In this document: positions 55,442-64,000 of the stretch, in pieces | Position numbering within the stretch: the stretch's first letter is position 1 | Layout of the letters: every line of letters starts with the position of its first letter | DNA from: Phlegmacium glaucopus | Taxonomy: Eukaryota; Basidiomycota; Agaricomycetes; Agaricales; Cortinariaceae | Assembly (NCBI GenBank): GCA_015039465.1 | Contig: MU130532.1 | Location: 697,017 to 761,016 of the forward strand | Direction of reading: 5' to 3' | DNA length: 64,000 bases | Translations under genes and position numbers: made by a program | Notes under the pieces: generated by a model | Seen by the model: only the letters and a program-made list of their open reading frames with translations | What the model was told of the DNA's origin: nothing | The model's database searches: none

Positions 55442-57131
55442 ATGGAGGTCGACCTAGTAGATCAACCACAAACCCTGCTCAGTCCCAATGGGTCCAACGA
55501 AACACAAGCACCTGCATCAACCTCCTTCGACCTTGTTGGAGGTCCATTTGCCGTTATTGAGTCAGATCCAGGTTGGTCGTTCATAGATTACTATTATTCT
55601 TCACAACAACTTCACGAATCCATAATTTAAGGTCTTTTCACTTCATTAACTCGTCGACTTGGCATCCATGGCCTTGAATTGGTTGAAATGTATGATATAG
55701 AGCCTTGGGCTGTGGATCACTTGAAACCATATGGTCTTATCTTTTGTTTCATGTGGCATAAAGACTCCCATCGACCAGCAGACTTCGACGATCCTGCTGC
55801 TGAACGTGTCTGGTTCGCGAATCAGCTTAGCGATGATGCATGTGCAACTCAGGCTATTTTGAACGTCTTATTAAATTGCCCAGATATCGACATTGGAGAA
55901 GAGCTACGGAATTTTAAAGCGGAAACAGAGGCCATGTCACCTGTGGTAATTATTCTCGCTAATTACATAAATGACTGTGTTGGCTGACAGATAAAGATGA
56001 GGGGGTTGGCAATCACGAATTCTCCTATCATACGTCCTGCGCATAACTCCTTGGCTCGGTGTGTGTAAGTTATATGATGGTGGTCTGTTGCTAAAACACA
56101 TTTGCAGTCCGTCTGATATTCGAGCGTCCCTCAACAATTTGACCATTACCACCTTCGACGCCGAGAAGCGCAAGGCCAAGGAGAGAAAGGCTAAAGAGGC
56201 GAAACCACCACCAGCAAAACGTGCTAAAACTACGGTTGCTGGGAAGTCCAAGAAAAGCAAAGGCAAAGAAAAGGAACAGGACACCGACAAAGAGGAAGAG
56301 GAGGAGACATACCATTTTATTGGATATGTCCCAGCTTATGGTAAGGTTTGGGAGCTAGACGGCCTCAAATCGGGGCCGCTGGAAGTTGGAGAGCTACCTG
56401 CGGACAGCACGTCTTCGAAGGATCCCAATCGGGCTTGGATGGATGTCGTGCGTCCGGCGCTCCGAATGAAGATGGAGAAATATGGGGGTTCCGGCAATGA
56501 TGGCAGCAATATCCGATTTAGTCTACTTGCCATTGTCGATGATCTATATCAGAAAGCAAGTGACGAGTTGGAGTTATTGAAAAGAGAAAAAATTGCGCTA
56601 GAACGCAGAATGGGAGCTGGATGGGAAGCAACGGTTAGTTCCTTCCATAGAGAGACTCCGGAGGAGATGCTGAACAGGTCGCTAGATCAATCCGGCCCTT
56701 TTTGAGTCTTCAAAACTAACGTTCGCCCTACCTCACCAGCCCTCAACGGAATTAGAGCTCGGAAAGTCTTTTGCGAAGGGCTTTGGATTACGGAAAATGG
56801 AGCGAAGTTTCGAGATTCTACAAATGGCGCCGAATGATCTGGTTTCCGCATGGGAGACATGTATTCAAAACGGGATGCGGGCGAAGATAGCTGTAGAGGA
56901 TGAACTCGCCAAGGGCATGAGAGCAAATGTGGGTGATCTTTGGACCTTTTGATTTTTTTTGGTCTAAATATCGCGATGTAGACCGACCATGTTAAGAGGA
57001 CCTTCGACTATGAGCCATTCATCAAGGAATATATACGTTGTCTACATCGTGAAGGTCTCCTAGATGCACTGCTTGACCGAGATAGTGACGGGATCAAGAG
57101 AAAGAAGTCTAAACCAGCGAAGAAAGTATGA
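55442..57131 (+). CDS. UCH-family deubiquitinase (UCH37/BAP1 type)
   Basis: Predicted as join(55442..55571, 55632..55945, 55991..56058, 56108..56633, 56740..56928, 56982..57131), 458 residues. Catalytic landmarks: Gln of WFANQLSDDACATQAI at about residue 108 and nucleophile Cys at about 114, the AHNSLARP lead into the crossover loop, then His of YHFIGYVPAYGK and Asp of WELDGLKSGPLEVGE. The loop between AHNSLARP and the His is enlarged by a Lys/Glu-rich block (KRKAKERKAKEAKPPPAKRA..). A helical region follows, then the ULD tail of UCH37/BAP1 (FDYEPFIKEYIRCLHREGLL) and a basic end (KRKKSKPAKK). It should cleave ubiquitin from proteins in the nucleus or at the proteasome. Its 3' end faces an ASX-homology gene 152 bp away. 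Confidence 0.92.
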
Positions 57132-57283
57132 AGCAATGACCAGATCCTCACTGTCACCTTTTGTTTAGGTATTCAACTTATCAGACAAGGATGTGTTTCT
57201 CCAAGATGAATCACCCTGTGAGTGTAAGAAAGACATGCGTAGTACTACGTATGGATTACAATAGACCAAATATTTAGTCACAC
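57132..57283. terminator. 152-bp convergent 3' region of UCH and ASXH genes
   Basis: The stops of the two genes lie 152 bp apart on opposite strands, so their 3' untranslated regions probably overlap. Polyadenylation signals were not pinned down. Confidence 0.45.
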
Positions 57284-58581
57284 CTATCGTCTGGATCTGG
57301 ACCCATGCTCATGATAATAACTGCCTCGAATATAAAAAAGCGTGCCATAGTTCTCCCGTCCACCTCGAGAATTTTGTGGACAATCGCCCCCAGCTCTCCA
57401 ACGCCAAACATTGAAACACTTCCATGCGTTTCCATTCGGCCTCTGCGCCTTCTTCATGCGACCGTCAATGTCCAATAGTCCAGTTTCTAGCATGGTTGGA
57501 CTGCTTATTGTCATAGATCGTGTGGGTTCAGAGGGTTCCGATGGGTTGTGAGAAAGAAGATGAGAAGGAAGGTCTTTTTCTTGTCCTGGTTGGGTAAGGA
57601 CCGTTAGCTCGAAAGTTGTAGGGTGGATTGCTTGGATCTGGAGAGTTTTTTTGAGTAAAGGATGTAGATGAGACAATGAAGCAAAGGCATACAATAGTAT
57701 CCTTCTCAATTGATTCAGAATTGGCAAAGGATCGTTTGTAGGCAATAACATCTCCAACCCGAATGATTCCATTTCTCACCAACATTGGGAGTTTGACTTC
57801 CGCGGCGCCACTGATCATGATACAACATGTCAGCAGAAACGTTAGTTGCATGAAAGGGTAGGAAAGTCATACCCTGCCTTTGCAGATGACTCGCAAGGAA
57901 TAGTAAAGGATGACTTGGGTTCTACATCATGCTCTCCGGAGCTCAGGAGTCTTGAGGCTTGATTTTCACGTTCCCATACTTCATCTTTCCAGGGAGCAGC
58001 AAGTGTACCATTCCGGACGGCTTTTTGGAAATCCTCGACCTTTTCGAGGTGTGCAGCTGAAAACCAGCCCAAGTAGAGATGATCTTGAAAAGTGCGAGAA
58101 GCTGCCAAAAAGTGCGGATCGGAGAAGATATTGAAATTCAATTCCGCGTCGGTAGAGTTTGTGTCCAGAGGTTCATCGGTATTCATGCCCCCCTCGATGG
58201 ATGGGTGATCTGAACCCAGAGACTCGAGATAATTGGTGAACGCCGTAGGTGGTAACAAGGTTTTAAGATGGACTTGAGAGTCTCCTGAAAGCATTTGCCA
58301 CGCATGCCCGTTGATTATGTCCTAAGGAAGACGCCCATTAAGCACCTGTAGTTTTGCATGGTCGCATGAAGAAACATTTCCCAGTGACGATGCCTCAACG
58401 CGGGTGATATACGTACAGGTAATTCCATCGAGGCGAGTTCACTCTTCGAGTTCTCTAAAAGTGCATTTAGGCGTTGCTCAGGGTCCACCTTGCGCTTTGG
58501 TGCACGAGGAGCTGAGTCTGAGGCTACCAGAATTTTGTAAGACTTTACGGGCTGACGAGTTGTTCGACGTGGTCGATCCAT
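57284..58581 (-). CDS. ASX-homology (DEUBAD) domain protein
   Basis: Starts at the ATG at 58581 (MDRPRRTTRQPVKSYKIL..); exon 1 is 58581-58417, exon 2 begins at 58321, two more short introns follow. The N-terminal half has KRKVDPEQRLNALLENSKSE, then INGHAWQMLSGDSQVHLKTL-LPPTAFTNYLESL and AASRTFQDHLYLGWFSAAHLEKV, which fits the ASXH/DEUBAD fold including its L-L-P-P motif. The C-terminal half (PMLVRNGIIRVGDVIAYKRS, WKCFNVWRWRAGGDC, RGGRENYGTLFYIRGSYYHE) matches a module I know from fungal ASXH proteins but cannot name. In animals DEUBAD domains of ASXL, RPN13 and INO80G bind and regulate UCH-type deubiquitinases. Its convergent neighbour is such an enzyme. Confidence 0.85.
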
Positions 58582-61500
58582 TACCTTTGTTGAATGAATA
58601 AATAAGACGCAGCAGAAATTGAATCTGTTTGTTTCATTCTTGGAATCCAAACAATAGGCGCCAAACCGCCGCCAGGTTTTGATTTGTATGCAATCCCCAG
58701 TGCCATGCCTTAGCGACGTCTCTCAATCATTTGCGAGACCTTGTCACCTTCCTCAGGACCATGGTAAGGCCTTGGTGACGACCTTTTGTGGCATATATGT
58801 CTCTGTCAATTGATATCTATCTGCCGTTTATCTATGCTGTGTCGATATACTAGAAACGATAATAAGATCACACACTTCAGCACCTTGCCAGCGCCCACGT
58901 TGAGAGATAATAGTATAATCGATCTACCGAAAGGACCTATTGCGGTCGCCCTTGAGAACCAGAGAGGCCTTGGACATATCTAGACAGCGGTTTGCATGTA
59001 TGGGTTTTCCATGAGCTTTGTTCCTTAGCCTGAAAATTTGTCCGGACTTCTGATAATCTTACACCGATGAGGCATACAACAATTTCACTTCTCACATCCA
59101 ACAAATTGCTGCTCAATAGGATCCTTGGTGGCATCGACGATAGCTGTTCCATTATTAGCTTGAACCTTCTTCCTCTGGATTTGAACAAAACACCACAAAT
59201 GTTCAGGTTTGCCTTGTGAGACAGGGTAAATGAATTATGACACTTTCTTGCCCGAAAAGAAGGGATTACTGGGGATAGTCATGTTTCGGAAGCTTTTACG
59301 GGAGAACAAGGTACAGTTCACTTAGCCACCACATTTGCGCAAACCTTTTTCCCATCTGCGAAAAAAAAATATTTAAATTCCTTTTGGGAAAAGCCTCCTT
59401 TTGATCATAATAGGAAGAGATCCCCAAGAGAGATTTCAATTGGTTCCAAATTGAGCGAGAAATGGAAATTTCAAGGCTTAAATTGGAACTCAAGTACAAC
59501 ACAGTATCTATACTCAATCAAATGCATGGCCAAGTTACAAGTATCTCTAGAATGCGTCTATGCGATTCGTAATTTTTTGAGCTGAAATTCTTTACCTGAA
59601 TTTAAGCATCTATGGTATTAAGTCCATGGGTACATGCGATGTTCCTACCGTCGAACAAAACCGATCAGAGCCTTCTGCATGTTCACTTTCAGGGTGTCAA
59701 ATTTATAATCGTGGTTATTGCGAACCAATTGCGAACTCTCTCAGCTGTTTCTTGCCCGTCGGAATGGCCATATGTAGTGTTTATATGAAGTCTAATGTCG
59801 TTTTGACCAATGGTACCTGAGGGCGCATGCATAGCCACTGTACAAATATATGTAGTTGGTGGCTAAGTCAATTCAACAAATGGCTTGCCAGATGGGTAAA
59901 GATCTGGAATCATATAAATAGTTTACGGGTGCAGACAGGTGTATGGCGCAAAATAGCGCAAAATACGGTAAATACGAGGCGCCGGCCATATCAATAGGTG
60001 AGCGCGATAGATGTTATATATACGATTAACTTGCTCTTCACGCATGACTGAATTGAATTACGAACGTAAACGAGCTGGATTCGCGAAGAGATACCTACAA
60101 AATACATTACCATCTTGGAGCGCACCGATGTGTTGATGGGTATTGTTTGACTCAGGAGTTCGCTATCAGTATGCAAATGTACAGGTCCGACCCACAATCT
60201 TCCTTTTCCATCCGAGAGCAGGCTAATTAATCAAGTTAATGCCGTTGGCCCCAATCAGTCACGTTTTCCCCATTTTCAAATTCAGATTCCATGTTGAACG
60301 GTGAACTTCCATGTACGATCGGAGACGACCAGAGGTGGAAACGACGAAACATGTTTTAGAAATACATTTTGAACGTCTGCGCTATGAAACGACAGAGCCG
60401 CCTGAAGGTAGATGTGTCAGGGGCCCATTATTCTACGATGCTAAGATCCGCTGCTATTTGAGATCACCTTGATTGTTTTTTCTTAAAGACCTACAACAAA
60501 TTAACAAGATATCCGGAACATGGAATTCCAACGCGGTTATCCGTCGGGGAACTGCTGTAAACTACTAGCACATCTTCCAAGCAATTTCCAAGCAATTTTT
60601 GAATTATTTCCCAAGCCCGTGATGGGAACCTATATCATATTATCGGGGTCGGCGCAGCCTCGTAAATGTCGATTTCCAACAAATTGTCGACACTAAGATA
60701 ATGAAGAGCCGTAGACCACCAATACCCTGCTGCATCATGATGCAAATATAAGATGTCCACCTAGTAGGATTGTTATTGTATAGTGTAAGTTTTTATCATG
60801 CTCTCCCAGTAGTGACCCAACGTAAGTACACGGAATTCCTGATCCTTGTCCGGGTGTTAAAATTGGGCACAAGTCCCCAACAAGGTGGTGCTCGAACCAC
60901 AATTCACGACTGCCACTGAACACAGCTGTATAAAACGCAATTAATGGTTATTTAATTAATCTTTATGGGCGTTGGCCATGTTTGCACGCCAAAGCATGAC
61001 AAATAGGAGGGTCGTTGCAACCGGTTTCCGCCTGCTCACACGCAGCGCTGAAACTTACTCAATTTATTAACACATAGCTCACACATCTGGAGGGGGGACA
61101 TCAAGCAAGGACTGAAGGTGTTGACCACAAATTTGTATTGAATGATTAATCTGTCGTGGTACGAAATGAGCAACTCTCCTGGGTCTATTTTTCTTTACGG
61201 TGAACGATTGATTGAACTTTGAAGTAGTTGTTCTGTCATTGTTCTCGTCTTGTCACGACGCTTTGAACTTATTGAATGATTTTGGACACTTAGACTGGTT
61301 GTAGGTACTTCGGATTATGACTCGGATTGACGATGCTGACGGACATATTATTTATGTAACTATCGATGCGGGCCTATATACCTACTGTTTTCCCTCAGGC
61401 TGTGATATCGATGCGTCGTACACGGCCGTCGACATTTGCGGGTGGTAATATATCAAACTTAAGTATCCCGGGTACCAGGATGGTATCCCCACTCGATGGC

Positions 61501-61814
61501 CAAGAAAATACCAAGTATGTACCGAAGAGGTTTAAAATATCACAACAGCGTAATTTTGTTTTAATACATCGTATGTTGCATAAGATGGGAGAGTCCGTTT
61601 AAGGAATAAGTGAAGTCCGGTAGTAGTAGGAGTAGTGTAGTAGAATAGGAGTGACACTATACTTCGTAAATTCATCGGTAAAAGTAGAATTTGGCACTGT
61701 CCATTATGTTAAATATCGTATGTGAAGAAATCCATCGAAAATCCCAAGAAAAATTGTCCACAAAAGATGAGAGAAAATGATTATAGACTTTAGAGAAGAG
61801 GAAGGTGCCAACAG
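58582..61814. other. 3.2-kb gene-free region
   Basis: No frame on either strand has recognisable homology or convincing exon structure; the largest (61366-61602 plus) is short and unsupported. No transposon ends were noticed. It separates the deubiquitinase pair from the zinc-finger gene and may carry the long upstream region of an unseen or decayed gene. Confidence 0.4.
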
Positions 61815-62990
61815 TCAATTATCGACCCATCGTGTTCCGCCATGGGCTAGCGGACATTTATGATTACCCAAGGTCTTTCTCGTAGAGAAGAAGCGTCCAC
61901 ATTCGTCGCAAGAGAATTCGCAGATTTTGCCATGCTTAGCAACCTCGTGGCGGAGACGATCGTGTTGTCGAGAAAACTTCTCAGCACAACCAAGGGTACA
62001 AGGGAATGAAGAACGAGGTTTGGGTTTATGTGCTTCCATGTGTACCTTGAGAGTATATTGGCTAGTGAAGCGTCGTTCACAACCAATGACCAAGCATGGG
62101 AAGCGCCGCCGGTGCTGTTGTTGATCGCTCTCATTGCGCAAGGGTGATGAATCTCGCGAGGGTGAAGGCTTGATGTCTGTTGGATCTAAACTGGAACATG
62201 AAGGAGTTGGAGAGTGAGAGTTTGAAGAAGGACCAGGCGAAGGGGTGGCGCGAAGATGATCGGGGGAAAAAGTCGATGTTGGAGGGAATTGATGGGGTAG
62301 GGACGTAGTAAAATCAAAATTGAATGCGCTTCCATATTCGTGAAATCGTGGCTGGGGGGACAGTGACAAACCTATGCATTTTTGAGACGGATGGTCAGTG
62401 AGTCGGTAAGAATAGACATACCACTGCGATCCGAGCGTGGTGAGCACGAAACAATTGAAATGGTTGGAGAAAACGCCGTTGAACTGGACTCGGCTAAAAA
62501 AGAGAACGAGGAGTCATAGCCAGTACTTTCATCGTATGGCCATGGGAACAGATCGCTGTCTAGGGGTTCGTCTGTAAGAGGTCATGAGAGGAGAAAGGGT
62601 TCAAGTAAACGTGGACAGACCGTAAACAGCACCAGTCCCATTCGATGGGGGAGAGGAGAAGCTAGGGGGACATTGTTCATGGTAACCTGCAAGTGGAATG
62701 AAATGAGGCCTACTAATTTGAGGTTCCAAGAACAAAAAAAATGTACCCAATTCATATATATCTGCTTCTGTAAATAATGGACCTGCATCCATCCTTTGGG
62801 AAAAGGAAGAGACTCTTATATCTGTGAGCAAATGTGATGAAACAGGGCTGAGAGAGTGAGTGTGGTCAAATTTACCGTTGTATCCATCGTAGGGTACAAA
62901 GTCAGGACTAGGGTAGTCGCCATCGATATATGGCGCGCATATCTTGACACAGGGTGATTGCTGGAGTCGGGAGGAATGGTATTGGGACAT
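61815..62990 (-). CDS. C2H2 zinc-finger transcription factor
   Basis: Likely starts at the ATG at 62990 (MSQYHSSRLQQSPCVKICAP). Short exons follow (about 62820-62750, 62690-62620, 62572-62425) with DEPLDSDLFPWPYDESTGYD and STAFSPTISIVSCSPRSDRS, then the last exon to 61815. The middle is Ser/Pro-rich (SPGPSSNSHSPTPSCSSLDP), as in activation regions. The C terminus holds three C2H2 fingers: FPCLVIGCERRFTSQYTLKVHMEAH, FPCTLGCAEKFSRQHDRLRHEVAKH and an atypical third CDECGRFFSTRKTLGNHKC, in which Cys replaces the last His. The pattern suggests a sequence-specific DNA-binding regulator; targets are unknown. An alternative upstream start at 63101 (MPVLKTPPVTHG) with a GTAAGT donor is possible. Confidence 0.75.
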
Positions 62991-64000
62991 GGTGTAAGGA
63001 GAGAAAGCCTTCAGAGCTATGGGGAATTTTATGGATACCCAATAAGATGAAACCAAGAATGACTTACCATGGGTCACAGGAGGAGTTTTGAGGACAGGCA
63101 TTATTTCTGTCAGCGAGCGGAGGTAAGGGAAGTCTCCAAGACTAAAAGAAGGTGCCTTCGGGGATATGTTTGGAAAGTGAAAAGTTTGGGCACCTTATCT
63201 AGTCGGAGAGTCAGGGTCATGGCATCCTATATGAACGGATATGGATATTCAGGGTGATCGAGATGGAAAAGGCACTTTTCTGTTGGACAGCCTCTAATAG
63301 TAAGACTTATATGAACGTGGTACAAGCGTGGGCCCAGACACAGAGTATCAAGTGCCTATGTGTACCTGAAAATTCCCCCCCTGCCTTCAAGGCCGTAAAA
63401 ATATTCCGAAAGGTAGGCCTGGGGGCTCCGAGAAGAAAAAGGACTTAGCTAAGAACGGAGAAGGCAATCTGTCGAAATGGTTCAGGGATTGTTCACATGT
63501 CTTTGTTTGGAGGATCCGCAACAAAAGGTATTCAGGCCAAGACCTTCCTATTGAAGATCTGCCGAAGGACGTGCCTGGACCCGAACAGCCTTGACAATTA
63601 CTCCGTGCTTTCAGGAGTCGCCCTCATTGTCTCTACGGTATTCTACCAATGGACAAAGGAGGCCAGAATTGAAGTGCTGTTTTGCTTATCCAACACCAGA
63701 ACAAGTGTCAAAAATTTGCTGTGATAAAACACGGCCACGACTCGCCTTGACAATTTAACGCTTTTCGGAAAGTGTTCCCACCAAAGGAAAGGCGCATCAA
63801 AACCTGCACAGCCCCTACTCTTGAAATTTGATAGGCTTATAATCAATCAGAAGCTAGCATTTGACAGCGTGATCATCATCACGCTTATGTGACTGTCCTA
63901 CAGCGAGAATTGTCACGGCAGGTCCGGCCGCCGGTGCCTGGATCGACTAAGACCAATCGAACGGTTCCTCCTGTTCAACAACTTGATATATACTCAAGAA
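62991..64000. other. upstream region of the zinc-finger gene, no other gene seen
   Basis: About 1 kb to the right edge. It includes the possible alternative first exon of the zinc-finger gene (63101-63068) and otherwise only short unsupported frames. Confidence 0.4.

Noticed and set aside
60860..60930. Possible tRNA (minus strand) from a GGTTCGA box-B-like word
   Set aside because: The putative T arm does not pair with a seven-base loop, and no matching D arm or acceptor stem was found.
61366..61602. A 78-codon plus-strand frame in the gene-free region
   Set aside because: No homology or splice sites, and no neighbouring exons to extend it.

Overview
The window is nuclear DNA of a filamentous basidiomycete, most likely an Agaricomycete. 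The signs are genes split by many short introns (about 45-70 nt, GT..AG), a Plavaka-family DNA transposon, and proteins of families largely restricted to mushrooms (DUF6533-type membrane protein, DUF6698-type protein, SRPK-like kinase relics, F-box/LRR proteins). No prokaryotic or organellar gene order, rRNA, tRNA or CRISPR was seen.

Layout. 1-7.4 kb is repeat-rich and gene-poor: two 25-bp minisatellites with related units, a GC-rich hairpin element, a decayed gene with an E-I-K nuclease-like motif, one Ser/Pro-rich disordered protein gene, and two copies of a 360-bp dispersed repeat. 7.4-11.5 kb is a tandem pair of F-box genes. 11.5-31 kb is conserved housekeeping: a FAD oxidoreductase, GPI1 (first step of GPI-anchor synthesis) back to back with a Rho GTPase, a kinase relic, a fused lysine-ketoglutarate reductase/saccharopine dehydrogenase, mitochondrial phosphatidylserine decarboxylase PSD1, and the ribosome-biogenesis factor MAK21/NOC1. 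Then come an F-box gene (31.2 kb) and a MAM3/CNNM-type membrane protein (33.1-36.4 kb).

36.8-44.1 kb is transposon territory: a 6.3-kb Plavaka element with short terminal inverted repeats and two divergent genes, followed by a 0.7-kb inverted-repeat element. 44.6-51 kb holds a DUF6533-like membrane protein, the MID1 calcium-channel subunit and a secreted glycosidase-like protein. 51.9-55.4 kb is a graveyard: a DUF6698 gene broken by a hAT-type MITE with a perfect 8-bp target duplication, abutting a GH5 gene with several frameshifts.

55.4-58.6 kb is the most interesting part. A UCH-family deubiquitinase (UCH37/BAP1 type, with a basic tail and an enlarged charged crossover loop) is convergent with a gene encoding an ASX-homology (DEUBAD) protein. 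In animals these are the two partner types of the PR-DUB / UCH37-RPN13 complexes, so this may be a physically linked fungal counterpart. The rest (58.6-64 kb) holds one C2H2 zinc-finger gene in otherwise gene-free DNA.

Exon borders given to the base were derived by hand from reading frame, GT/AG sites and family similarity. Gene ends described as approximate were not resolved.
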